The notes: generated by a model from the letters alone, not told the origin. 64,000 bases of DNA from Neoalteromonas flava (GCF_002807685.1 NZ_PEAX01000001.1:248001-312000), one strand, 5' to 3'. Positions 55,560 through 64,000 are shown, numbered from the stretch's first letter. Numbers and translations: made by a program.

Positions 55560-56624
55560 CTAATTAAATGGCCTAACATAAAAATACGGATACTCTGCAA
55601 CAGTTTCTTCTGGACTTCTATGCAGTATATCGGCGCTTTCGTCGTAATGCTTACTGAAATAGTGATATTCGCGGTCTATAGCCCCGAAACGTGACTTGAA
55701 ACGATAGACGCCATCTTGGGTCACCCATGTCCCGCCCCAATTCCATAATTTAAAGCCGCGTGTTGCAAGTATTGTCATTGCATTAAAAATTAAACCACTG
55801 AGTGGCTGTTCAGCACGATATTTATCATTAATCACTGGAGTGAAATACTCCACACCTGAACCACAGTAAAGCAGTAACAGGCCTGCGCAAAGCTCACCGT
55901 TCAGCTCAGCTCGCCAGATATCATAAGACTCTCCAGCAGACAAACTTGCAAATAGTTCAGCAAATACGTGATCCGATTTGGGGCGACCACCGATTGCCTG
56001 CATGTTTTTTTGATGCCAGAAAATCAAATCTCTTACGGAATTCTCAGAGTTATCGACTTTGTAGATAAACTCAGACTTTAGCGCTTTGCGAACCATGTTG
56101 CGGGTTTTCGAGTGATACATGGCCATCAAAGTATCGCCTAGCGATACGTCATTGATACCTTCAGTAGGCAAATTCGTAAACTGCCCGATACGCTTATCGA
56201 CACTTTCAAAACCGGCGGCTAGGTATGTTGCAAATTGTTGCTCGAAAAGGTTATCTATTATGGTCAGGGTATCGACCTTTCGCTTACGACATTCTGTGTC
56301 GAGTGTCATTAACGTCTCTTGGGCTAGGTCTGCAGTGCAAGTTGGATCTCGCAAAAGCCCACCGTGGCTACCGAAAAAAGGCAGTGAATTAGCGACTTTG
56401 CCAAAATTGCCGGAACGTATAAAGCAGGGTAACACCGCCACTAATTTATCATTTTGATACCCCAGAACAGCAAAACAATCAGTTTTATCCGCGGGCAAAA
56501 TAGCCCGCACAAATTGCAAGTAATTAACCGAGTAATAGATGGCTGTGTGGGAGTGGCTTGCGACAAATTTTGTATACTCGGCAAAGCTATCTTTTCCTAG
56601 TCGGCTAACGATGACTTTATTCAT
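55560..56624 (-). CDS. GNAT/FemAB-type acyltransferase
   Basis: A 354-residue protein with the double-GNAT layout of FemAB/CelD-type proteins: an N-terminal half (FAVLGYQNDKLVAVLPCFIR, LPFFGSHGGLL) and a C-terminal acyltransferase half (GELCAGLLLLYCGSGVEYFTP, FKLWNWGGTWVTQDGVYRFK). It overlaps the upstream aminotransferase by 4 nt (ATGA). It may acylate the amino group made by that aminotransferase, as in other N-acyl amino-sugar loci; donor unknown. Confidence 0.78.
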   Translation of the reverse strand: MNKVIVSRLGKDSFAEYTKFVASHSHTAIYYSVNYLQFVRAILPADKTDCFAVLGYQNDKLVAVLPCFIRSGNFGKVANSLPFFGSHGGLLRDPTCTADLAQETLMTLDTECRKRKVDTLTIIDNLFEQQFATYLAAGFESVDKRIGQFTNLPTEGINDVSLGDTLMAMYHSKTRNMVRKALKSEFIYKVDNSENSVRDLIFWHQKNMQAIGGRPKSDHVFAELFASLSAGESYDIWRAELNGELCAGLLLLYCGSGVEYFTPVINDKYRAEQPLSGLIFNAMTILATRGFKLWNWGGTWVTQDGVYRFKSRFGAIDREYHYFSKHYDESADILHRSPEETVAEYPYFYVRPFN

Positions 56625-57628
56625 TCGATCAAGTCTTCCATAGCACATTTAACGCTCTCAATTTCAGCCTGAGTCAATGCCGGATAAAAGGGGATTGAGA
56701 CTGTTGACCGATACAAGGACTCTGCATTTTTAAATGCTTGCGAATCCATCGAAGTTATACGATGTAAAAGTGCATCTACGCCTTGTCTAATCGCGATGCC
56801 ACGCTGCGCAAACGCTTGCTGTAACTCTTCAAATACTCCCCCTTCGGATTGAAAAACGAATCTAAATAAACACTCATCATTTCTCACCGTAGGTAATCGA
56901 ACAGACTTGTGCTGCAACACTTGAGCATATTCACGAGCCAATTGCCGCCTGAAAGTTAGCGCGCTATCAAAGTGTGCTAGCTGGCTGACGCCGAGCGCTG
57001 CTGATAGGTCTGACATTCGATAGGCTTCGCTGAGCGCGGTAACCTTATCACTTAGTGCTTGTGAGTGGGTTGCCACAGCACCTCCCTCACCAGTCGTTAA
57101 CATTTTGGTGGCATGAAACGAAAATACACCAATATCAGCAACTGTTCCGGATAAACGGGCATCGGTGGCACTACCAAAGGATTGGCATGCATCTTCAACT
57201 AGTGGGATATTATATTGTCGAAACGCTTCTACATTGGTAACAAGACCAAAGATATGGACGATGATAATCGCTTTAGTTGCGGGCGAAATTAACGGTTCCA
57301 CAAATATTGGAGTCATGCGCCAGTCAAGACCAATGTCACACAATATCGGTGTTGCTCCACAACGTTCGACTGCAGTGAGGACATCTTTGCATACATAGGT
57401 AGGCAAAATCACTTCATCTCGCAGCCCAACACCGAGTGCTTTAAGCGCTATCTCAATCGCCACGCTGCCACTCGCCACTGTATGCACAAAAGGGGTATGC
57501 AAAAAATCGCTTAGCGCTTGCTCAAACTGGGCGACCTGACGACCGTTCGAAATATTTCCTCCAGCCAATACATCATTCACGCGCGCTAAATCGGTAGTCG
57601 TTATGTTGGGTTTTGAGTGAGAAATCAT
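56621..57628 (-). CDS. DegT/DnrJ/EryC1-type sugar aminotransferase
   Basis: A 335-residue PLP aminotransferase of sugar nucleotides. The PLP Lys is Lys175 (FSFHATKMLTTGEGG) and the acidic cofactor contact is LVEDACQSFG. It is somewhat shorter than the usual 360-400 residues, the loss being in the C-terminal domain. It overlaps asnB and the GNAT gene by 4 nt each, so these three act together. Substrate not predictable. Confidence 0.87.
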   Translation of the reverse strand: MISHSKPNITTTDLARVNDVLAGGNISNGRQVAQFEQALSDFLHTPFVHTVASGSVAIEIALKALGVGLRDEVILPTYVCKDVLTAVERCGATPILCDIGLDWRMTPIFVEPLISPATKAIIIVHIFGLVTNVEAFRQYNIPLVEDACQSFGSATDARLSGTVADIGVFSFHATKMLTTGEGGAVATHSQALSDKVTALSEAYRMSDLSAALGVSQLAHFDSALTFRRQLAREYAQVLQHKSVRLPTVRNDECLFRFVFQSEGGVFEELQQAFAQRGIAIRQGVDALLHRITSMDSQAFKNAESLYRSTVSIPFYPALTQAEIESVKCAMEDLIE

Positions 57629-59520
57629 GATAGTTGGTGATGTCTCTTCTGATGCTGCAAGTAAATTTCAAAATACAATAACGACCAAATAAGCAAGCGG
57701 CGATTTTGTTTACCGCTCATGTGTTCGGAAATCAAATTAGTGACTGTAGTAAAGTCAAAGTAACTATAGATTTGTGCGCTTTGGGTCATCAATGCATCAT
57801 TGATGTAGTCAATGCTCTCACCTTTAAACCAGCTTGCATCGGGCGCGGAAAACCCTTGTTTAGTATCGCTAGAGATTGTGCCTGGAAGCTTGCGCTGCAT
57901 CGCACTACGCAATATCTGTTTTCCATCACGTGTCTTCTGATAGTAATCCCGCAACTTATTACCTGGGTCGTTCTCGTTAAGCCGAATGACTTTATCCAAA
58001 TTGTTTAATTTCATACGGATCGGGCAGCGCATGGCGAAATCAACAAGGTCATTGTCTAAAAACGGTACTCGCGATTCTAATGAATGAGCCATACTCAATT
58101 TGTCTTCAACCATTAACAAGCCAGATAAAAAGGTCTTACTCTCAAAATACAACGAGGCGTTAATGTAGCCTTCAGGCGTTGATAATTCTGGCGAGTTAGG
58201 TGTGAAAACGGTTTTAAATATATCACGTGTCCAGACGCCGGAAACTTGTTCACTGATCGGCGCGAACATTTGAATCAAATCCTTATTGGGCGCAAGTCGC
58301 TGCCAGAATGCATAGTAATCATCAATGTAATGGTCAAAGGATTTACTACCAACCGAGCGATAATAGCGCCATGGATAACCGGCAAACAGCTCATCACCGC
58401 CGGTGCCACTTAATACTACTTTAACAAACTTTGACGCCAGTTTAGACGCATATAAATTCGGATAGCTTTGTCCAACTCGTGGCTCTTCCATATGCCAGAC
58501 CAGCTTCTCCATGCAACGTTCCATGTCACCTGATTTAAGCACCATTTCATAGTGCTCAGTCTTAAACTTATATGACATATATTCGGCTTTTTGCCGCTCG
58601 TCATAGTTAAGCTCAATACCTGACGCCGAGGATAAATCAAAACCGCAGGTAAAAGTTTTAACGTACGGAAGCTGCTGAGCAGCAATACTGGTAATACTGC
58701 CTGAATCTATACCGCCAGATAGGTATGCACCAAGCTCTACATCACTGACTAGTTGCCGCGTTACTGCCTGAGTCATTAACCGATCAAGTTCTTCCTCCGC
58801 TTCTGCTTGACTCATATCAGACGCTTGTTCGGCAAACTCAAAATCCCAATAGCGCTGAATTTCAAACTTAGCGCCACTGACAGAAATTTCTAGATAACCA
58901 TAATGACCAGCCGGCAAAACTTGAATCGCACTATCTAAGGTTTTGTCGGTAAAAATGTTTTGAAAAGTGAAATACTCAAGCAGGGCTTCATGGTCAAGTT
59001 CGTGCTTTTGCGCTGGTAGTGTCCATATTGCTTTTTGTTCAGAAGCAAATGCGAACTGTTCGGCACCCGATGAATAGTACAGAGGCTTAATACCATAACG
59101 ATCTCTAGCGACGAGCAAGCGTTGCAACTTACGATCGTAAAACGCCAAAGCAAACATTCCATTAAATCGCAATAATGCAGCTTCTCCCCATTGAATTAGG
59201 GCGTTTAGAACAACCTCCGTATCTGAATGGGAGGTGAATTGATAACCGGCGGCTTGAAGCTCCTTGCGCAATTCGCGAAAATTATATACTTCGCCGTTAT
59301 AGCTCAACACATATCGAGGATCGTGCGATAGCATCGGTTGCTTAGCGGCATCGCTAGTGTCGATTATCGCTAGTCGTCGATGGCCAATTGCGACCGGTCC
59401 ATTAAGCCACTGACCTTCTCCATCCGGGCCTCGGTGCGCAATAATGTCAGTCATAGCTTGCAAATCATGAGGATTTGCCGCCTGACCATTAGTATTTACA
59501 AATCCGGCTATGCCACACAT
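57625..59520 (-). CDS. Asparagine synthase-like amidotransferase (AsnB family)
   Basis: A 631-residue glutamine-dependent amidotransferase. The class II glutaminase domain has nucleophile Cys2 (MCGIAGFVN) and RHRRLAIID-like GHRRLAIIDTS; the synthase domain has the PP-loop YLSGGIDSGS (near 265). All catalytic motifs are kept. In polysaccharide loci such proteins (WbpS type) amidate uronic acid sugars, which would suit the diacetamido uronic acid made by the WlbA-C enzymes. Preceded by a 106-bp gap and coupled to the aminotransferase. Confidence 0.88.
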   Translation of the reverse strand: MCGIAGFVNTNGQAANPHDLQAMTDIIAHRGPDGEGQWLNGPVAIGHRRLAIIDTSDAAKQPMLSHDPRYVLSYNGEVYNFRELRKELQAAGYQFTSHSDTEVVLNALIQWGEAALLRFNGMFALAFYDRKLQRLLVARDRYGIKPLYYSSGAEQFAFASEQKAIWTLPAQKHELDHEALLEYFTFQNIFTDKTLDSAIQVLPAGHYGYLEISVSGAKFEIQRYWDFEFAEQASDMSQAEAEEELDRLMTQAVTRQLVSDVELGAYLSGGIDSGSITSIAAQQLPYVKTFTCGFDLSSASGIELNYDERQKAEYMSYKFKTEHYEMVLKSGDMERCMEKLVWHMEEPRVGQSYPNLYASKLASKFVKVVLSGTGGDELFAGYPWRYYRSVGSKSFDHYIDDYYAFWQRLAPNKDLIQMFAPISEQVSGVWTRDIFKTVFTPNSPELSTPEGYINASLYFESKTFLSGLLMVEDKLSMAHSLESRVPFLDNDLVDFAMRCPIRMKLNNLDKVIRLNENDPGNKLRDYYQKTRDGKQILRSAMQRKLPGTISSDTKQGFSAPDASWFKGESIDYINDALMTQSAQIYSYFDFTTVTNLISEHMSGKQNRRLLIWSLLYFEIYLQHQKRHHQLS

Positions 59521-59626
59521 TATAGGTCACACTATTTTTCTTATCACTACATCCTAAGCCGTTTGGGCTTAAAAGTATAATATCTTGAGTGATTTAATAC
59601 GCGTTATATCAATATCTTACAATGGC

Positions 59627-60772
59627 CTACATCATCAGTTCCGTCAGCGTATCCACTACATATTGCAAATCATCCTGCGTCATTTGATTATGCAAAGGGA
59701 TTGCTAAAGACTGATCATTGAGCATTGCGGCATGCGGGAAATCATCAGGCTGCAAACCAAAGGTTTCTCTATATACCTGCAACATGTGCACGGCATGCGT
59801 ACCCGGACGCGTAGAGATCCCTCTTACTTGTAGTTGCTCCATTAAATCATTCCGCGCAACCACAGCAGTATCGGGATCAACTACGGTTACATATGCCTGC
59901 CAAGAATGCCCACCACACTCTGGGGATTGGGGTAAGAACAACCCTTTAATTGCAGACAATTGTTGGCGATAGAAATCTGCCATTTCATTCCGTTGTTTAA
60001 CCAATCCGCGCAACTTACTCAGCTGTACGCAACCAATAGCTCCTTGCATATCTGTCATGCGATAGTTGAAACCCACTTCGCCAAATTCAGGCAAAATATA
60101 GGGTTTTGGACCATGATGGCGCTGCTCTTCGGAAATACTAGCACCATGATTACGTAAGCACAGAATGCGTTCAGCTAAGGCCGAGTTCTGCGTCGTTACC
60201 ATCCCGCCCTCACCGGTAGTGATAATTTTGCGAGGGTGGAAAGAAAACGCGGCCGCATCGCCTAATCCGCCCGCGAAGGTGCCTTTATAGCTAGCCCCGG
60301 ATGCACACGCGGCATCCTCTAGCAAAGCCACCTCATCAGGAAGTATTGCTTTGATTGCATCCATATCAGCGCATAAACCAAATAAGTGCACAACTATGAC
60401 CGCTTTGGTCTTATCGGTTAACTTGTTAGCGACCTCTGCGGCAGAAATGTTGTAGGTTTGAGGGTCAACATCCGCGAAAACTGGGGTTGCTCCGCAATAT
60501 AGAACAACGTTAGCCGTTGATACCCAAGTAAAAGCAGGCACGATAACTTCATCACCAGGCCCAATATTGAGTGCAGCTAACATTAAATGCAAACCAGTGG
60601 TGCAGCTGGTTGTTGCGATGGCAGAGTTCACTTGATGATAGTCAGCAAAAGCCTGCTCAAATTCCCTGACTTTAGGCCCTGTGGTTAACCAACCCGATTC
60701 AAAGCATGATTTAGTGGCTTGCCACTCTGCTTCACCTAAACTCGGTATCGCGATGGCAATGTTACGCTCCAT
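59627..60772 (-). CDS. DegT/DnrJ/EryC1-type sugar aminotransferase (second)
   Basis: A 381-residue PLP aminotransferase starting MERNIAIAIPSLGEAEW. The PLP Lys is Lys182 (FSFHPRKIITTGEGG) and the cofactor Asp is in LLEDAACASG. The start lies 11 nt inside the epimerase gene with GGAG upstream. The pairing with an NAD-dependent epimerase/dehydratase suggests synthesis of an amino-deoxy sugar, but the specific sugar cannot be told. Confidence 0.9.
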   Translation of the reverse strand: MERNIAIAIPSLGEAEWQATKSCFESGWLTTGPKVREFEQAFADYHQVNSAIATTSCTTGLHLMLAALNIGPGDEVIVPAFTWVSTANVVLYCGATPVFADVDPQTYNISAAEVANKLTDKTKAVIVVHLFGLCADMDAIKAILPDEVALLEDAACASGASYKGTFAGGLGDAAAFSFHPRKIITTGEGGMVTTQNSALAERILCLRNHGASISEEQRHHGPKPYILPEFGEVGFNYRMTDMQGAIGCVQLSKLRGLVKQRNEMADFYRQQLSAIKGLFLPQSPECGGHSWQAYVTVVDPDTAVVARNDLMEQLQVRGISTRPGTHAVHMLQVYRETFGLQPDDFPHAAMLNDQSLAIPLHNQMTQDDLQYVVDTLTELMM

Positions 60773-61739
60773 GCTCTGCTCTCCAATCAATCAGGTGCTG
60801 TAAACCTTCAGTCAGCGAAATCGCACTTTTAAAACCTAAATCCTGCGCAGCTTTTTCTGGGCAACCAATTCGATTCTGTACCAGCGCCCGGCTATCTGAT
60901 TCACTGTAAGGGTTGTACTGGATGGTTAAGTCACTGTTGCGCAACGATAAAATAGTCTCACATAAGGTTTTAATCGATGTTTGAATGCCAGTTCCTACGT
61001 TGTAGAAATCGTCTGTGGCATCGCTTTGCATGGCTAAAACATTGCATCGAGCTACATCACGAACATCAATAAAGTCATAGGCTTGCGAACCATCACCATT
61101 GACTGTTGGCGACTCGCCGGCATCGATCTTATTCAACACAATCGGAATCACCCCGGTATAGGCAGCCGTCTGGTCTTGGTGAGGCCCGTATACGTTCATA
61201 TAGCGCAAGCCCACATAATCTAGTCCATAGCGGTCATACATCGCGCGGCACATTGCTTCACTGGCAATCTTGGTTGCGCCATAAAAATTACGGTTGTTAA
61301 ACGGATGGCTCTCTTTCATCGGAACCTCAACCGCATCTCCATACACCGAGGCTGACGACGAATAAACCAATCGTTTGACATTATTTTTGACGCACGCTTC
61401 CAGTACATTGAAGGTGCCTTGCACGTTCACATCAAATGCCGTACGCGGGTAATCTCGACAATGTAGAAGCCACATGGCGGCCAACAAAAATACGCCATCC
61501 ACTCCCTGCAAAGCATCATTTAATACATCAATATCACGAATATCACCGCCGTTAGCAAACAGAGTGCAACGCGGGTCCGATAAAAACGGTGCAATATAGG
61601 ATTTTTGACCACGAGTGAAGTTATCGTAAACAATGACTTCAGCTACATCGGTTTTCAATAATTCTTCAACCACATGGCTGCCAATAAATCCAGCACCACC
61701 GATAACCGCAATACGCTTATTTGATAAATTCAAAGCCAT
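60762..61739 (-). CDS. NAD-dependent sugar-nucleotide epimerase/dehydratase
   Basis: A 325-residue short-chain dehydrogenase of the extended class. NAD motif GGAGFIGS (14-21), SSSASVYG and the catalytic YGATK are present, with the substrate region VYGPHQDQ. It resembles UDP-sugar 4-epimerases (GalE/WbpP group) in sequence features. It lies 13 nt after licD and overlaps the aminotransferase. Confidence 0.88.
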   Translation of the reverse strand: MALNLSNKRIAVIGGAGFIGSHVVEELLKTDVAEVIVYDNFTRGQKSYIAPFLSDPRCTLFANGGDIRDIDVLNDALQGVDGVFLLAAMWLLHCRDYPRTAFDVNVQGTFNVLEACVKNNVKRLVYSSSASVYGDAVEVPMKESHPFNNRNFYGATKIASEAMCRAMYDRYGLDYVGLRYMNVYGPHQDQTAAYTGVIPIVLNKIDAGESPTVNGDGSQAYDFIDVRDVARCNVLAMQSDATDDFYNVGTGIQTSIKTLCETILSLRNSDLTIQYNPYSESDSRALVQNRIGCPEKAAQDLGFKSAISLTEGLQHLIDWRAEHGA

Positions 61740-61752
61740 TACTCCCCAGAGG

Positions 61753-62661
61753 TTATTGCTTGAATACCTCAGTATTATTTAAATCTTGTAAGCACCAATC
61801 GGGATCCGGTACTCGCCAGTTCCCATAATGGTATGTCAGGTAACCTTCAGTGTCGCCTGGAATTGGCCACTCATATCCCTGGCACGAGAAGGTTAGGATA
61901 TTCGTTGTAAACTTCGCAGGCATTCTAATTGCACGTGATGCCAAGCAGTAATCACTAAATTCACTGCAACGATATTTCACAAAAAAATCGATAGAGGGTA
62001 ACGAATCTTCAACCTCACAGCTAAACTTAAACGCCCGTATAGCGCCGGCCGGTACGTTACCAAAAGCCTGCTCGGTATAGCAGATTGTGGCTTGCCAAGG
62101 CTGACCGGAAATATTTACCAGACGTTGTACAAAAACGTTCAAGCATTCAGCCACCCGCTCAACCGCGTTTGCATCGATTGCAATATCCATATCATCATCC
62201 CATGGGATCAAACTGTTGTCGCGGTACACACCAAGTAACGTGCCAGCATCAATATGATGGGAAGCATCGAGTTCTTGTAATGCCTCACAACACGTATTTA
62301 ATAACTTCAATGACATTGCAATAGAGACTGGGTCATGCTCAAACCGTTTAGCGGTTAGCATGCGAGCAGGAAGTGGTGATATCCGACTCGGCACAATGTC
62401 TAACTCTGTGCAGAGTTGATGTTGGATTTGCTCAAAAAATTCACTGGCGATAAAGATCGTTTCGGCTTCAGTTACGGTCATTTTGTGCGGTGCTATGATG
62501 GGTAAACCAAATAGCGCTGTTCCCTGCTTATCCTTATCGTTGTCTATGAACCCAAGAATATGGTAATCGTTCTGCAAATTTTTAAATGCGCGCTGACCTG
62601 CCATACCTGCACCGAAAATATAGGCCTTTTTGTTTCCTGCTGGGACGAGGTTTTTGTGCAT
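61753..62661 (-). CDS. LicD-family phosphotransferase with N-terminal Rossmann-like module
   Basis: A 302-residue fusion. Residues 1-100 are a Rossmann-like module (KKAYIFGAGMAGQRAFKNL, GFIDND, TIFIASEFF). Residues 110-300 are a LicD domain with IDAGTLLGVYRDNSLIPWDD and the metal-binding DDDMD at 155-159. LicD proteins transfer phosphocholine or similar alcohol phosphates to surface glycans. The gene is the first one after a sigma-28 promoter. The same N-terminal module is found in the two + strand glycosyltransferases. Confidence 0.85.
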   Translation of the reverse strand: MHKNLVPAGNKKAYIFGAGMAGQRAFKNLQNDYHILGFIDNDKDKQGTALFGLPIIAPHKMTVTEAETIFIASEFFEQIQHQLCTELDIVPSRISPLPARMLTAKRFEHDPVSIAMSLKLLNTCCEALQELDASHHIDAGTLLGVYRDNSLIPWDDDMDIAIDANAVERVAECLNVFVQRLVNISGQPWQATICYTEQAFGNVPAGAIRAFKFSCEVEDSLPSIDFFVKYRCSEFSDYCLASRAIRMPAKFTTNILTFSCQGYEWPIPGDTEGYLTYHYGNWRVPDPDWCLQDLNNTEVFKQ

Positions 62662-62695
62662 TTACTATGACTACTACTACTTAATCTTGGTTAAA

Positions 62696-62722
62696 TTATC
62701 GGCCGCTTTCGCCAAAACTCGA
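62696..62722 (-). promoter_or_regulatory. Putative sigma-28 (FliA) promoter of the licD operon
   Basis: On the - strand TCGAGTTT, 11 nt, then GCCGATAA. The -10 is exact, the -35 matches TAAAGTTT at 6 of 8 positions and the spacing is 11 nt. It lies in the 91-bp luxC-licD gap, with the start of transcription expected about 28 nt before licD. Confidence 0.78.
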
Positions 62723-62752
62723 CTCAGAAGCTTTCTAACAGTCTCGAAAAAC

Positions 62753-63940
62753 TTAACGGATGCTGACGCGCCGACTCAACATTGCAAAAAGATCCATGCC
62801 ATCCCATACCGACATAAAATCCAACGCTTGACCAATCGCAGCGACACGGTCAACGCCTTGCAGCTCAGGTTGACTCAAAAACGCAATTAACTCCCGGGTT
62901 TGAATACCCGCATAGGTCAGCGTCTGTAACTTGTCACTAATTTGCGAGGTTATCTGCTCAAGTGAAGATAATGGCACTAATAGGTAGGTCATTTGCCCGG
63001 CATGATATTCGATTGCTGCCGCTGGATCTGCGACTTCAATGACGCTGATTATCTCGTACTGTTGAAATTGAGCTGGAGCAGTGGCCGCGACAAACTGACT
63101 ATAGACGAGTTGTTCATTACGCAGTTGAGGTGTTGGCTCAATGCGTTGTTTGGCGTATTCATCGACTTTAGCGAAAAAAGTCTGCATTTTCGATGTATCA
63201 CCCAGCCAATAGACCACCCGAGGTGATGAACAAGCTTGTTGCAAATGGGGCTGGGTATCGTTCCATAAGCGCTCAGCAAGAGCGTCGATCTGGTCGTCTC
63301 CGTCTAGCGCATCAGAATGGATGAGTGCTGCAGAATAACGGTCGGAAAAACTAATATCCCGCGTTCTTGGTTTACTGGCTAACGCGCGAATTGCCTGCAC
63401 GCTATCATCGCCGCCCCAAAGTAAGCGCGCATCTGCCAATAAACTCAGTCTTGCCGTCCATGCCGAGGCCTTATCAGTACGCACAAATATATTCCGCGCC
63501 GCTAAATCACCATAGTTAGGTTGCTTAAAAAGTTCGCGTAGCTCTGCAATAAGTAATGCTTGTACCTGCGTCTCAGTAGATGCAAGACGCACCACATTGT
63601 TATTACCCATCAACGCGCTACACACCCAACTATACATGAACATGGTATCTACGTTACTGGGGGTAAAGTGAACAGCGAGCCCGAGCGCTTTTATCAGCGT
63701 TGACTCATCCGCGACCAACTGATTGGGCGCATCACGTAACATATTGCGTAACCAAAAACCTAACGCGACAATTTCGGGATGCTGTTTATATTTTGCTTGT
63801 AATAAGCTTTTTGATAAACCTGTCAACATTGCCAAGATTTCAGGATTCAAGGGCTGCAGCGGGTTGAACTGCGATAGATTGTTAAGAATATGCATACCGT
63901 CTGCTGATTCTGGAACCAAGACCTGAAGTTCATTTTGCAT
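62753..63940 (-). CDS. LuxC-type acyl-CoA/acyl-protein reductase
   Basis: A 395-residue aldehyde dehydrogenase-fold reductase of the LuxC family, which reduces an enzyme-bound acyl group to a fatty aldehyde. The catalytic Cys237 lies in LQQACSSPRVVYW; the cofactor region GNNNVVRLAST and LLWGGDDSVQAIRA fit LuxC. It is about 395 residues against about 480 for bioluminescence LuxC. It overlaps the end of a LuxE-like gene by 11 nt. No luxAB is seen, so it serves sugar or lipid acyl chemistry rather than light. Confidence 0.85.
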   Translation of the reverse strand: MQNELQVLVPESADGMHILNNLSQFNPLQPLNPEILAMLTGLSKSLLQAKYKQHPEIVALGFWLRNMLRDAPNQLVADESTLIKALGLAVHFTPSNVDTMFMYSWVCSALMGNNNVVRLASTETQVQALLIAELRELFKQPNYGDLAARNIFVRTDKASAWTARLSLLADARLLWGGDDSVQAIRALASKPRTRDISFSDRYSAALIHSDALDGDDQIDALAERLWNDTQPHLQQACSSPRVVYWLGDTSKMQTFFAKVDEYAKQRIEPTPQLRNEQLVYSQFVAATAPAQFQQYEIISVIEVADPAAAIEYHAGQMTYLLVPLSSLEQITSQISDKLQTLTYAGIQTRELIAFLSQPELQGVDRVAAIGQALDFMSVWDGMDLFAMLSRRVSIR

Positions 63941-64000
63941 AACTTACTCCTGCAGCATGAGTATCACTGCACCCTCTTACTTCAGCTTTAGGTAACCGGC
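63930..64000 (-). CDS. C-terminal end of a probable LuxE-type acyl-protein synthetase
   Basis: An open frame of 22 residues entering from the right edge and ending in TGA inside the luxC start. It reads RLPKAEVRGCSDT near its beginning; a GR...RGC element close to the C-terminus is seen in LuxE proteins, and LuxE genes usually precede luxC. The evidence is short, so this is tentative. Confidence 0.45.
   Translation of the reverse strand, partial: RLPKAEVRGCSDTHAAGVSYAK

Noticed and set aside
59555-59571. TAAGCC-N5-GGCTTA hairpin upstream of asnB
   Set aside because: Short stem with no T-run on the transcribed - strand, so not called as a terminator.

Overview
The window looks like a chromosomal segment of a marine, polarly flagellated gammaproteobacterium of the Alteromonadales type. 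The evidence is the Vibrio/Shewanella-like order flrA-flrBC-fliEFGHIJ-fliKLMNOPQR-flhB-flhA-flhF-flhG-fliA-cheYZAB-parC-parP-cheW, with FlhF/FlhG polar-placement proteins and ParC/ParP polar chemotaxis-array proteins. A MetJ-type operator and an E. coli-like MetA point the same way. No rRNA, tRNA, CRISPR array, insertion sequence or phage gene was seen.

Region 1 (1-5673, + strand) is an AT-rich class II lanthipeptide cluster. It holds the C-terminal two-thirds of a LanM synthetase that runs off the left edge, a 67-residue precursor with a double-glycine leader, a strong terminator-like hairpin, a LanT peptidase-ABC transporter and an HlyD-type periplasmic adaptor. Region 2 (5823-11162, - strand) is a methionine operon: metA, then methionine synthase split at a domain boundary into two genes, then a DUF938 methyltransferase-like gene. 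Four tandem met boxes lie upstream and overlap the end of the neighbouring chemotaxis operon.

Region 3 (11162-39803, - strand) is the flagellar and chemotaxis core, with sigma-54-like promoters upstream of flrB, fliE, fliK and (weaker) flhA. Region 4 (40002-43470, - strand) holds a choice-of-anchor A protein with an exosortase-type tail, the master regulator flrA, and a short atypical flagellin.

Region 5 (43592-64000) is a glycan island. It encodes a Stealth-family sugar-phosphate transferase; a + strand operon with WlbA/WlbB/WlbC-type enzymes for a diacetamido uronic acid sugar, two glycosyltransferases and a sulfotransferase; and a long - strand operon with LuxE/LuxC acyl reductases, a LicD protein, sugar epimerase, two aminotransferases, asparagine synthase-like amidotransferase, GNAT, second sulfotransferase, deacetylase, methyltransferase and another glycosyltransferase. 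Both operons carry sequences with an exact sigma-28 (FliA) -10 element, and the + strand one also carries a sigma-54 site. This suggests the glycan is made on the flagellar schedule, and flagellin or flagellar glycosylation is the leading reading. Three enzymes of different families in this island share the same N-terminal Rossmann-like module, which is the least explained structure here. Start codons were moved inward from the longest open frame where homology or a ribosome binding site supported it.
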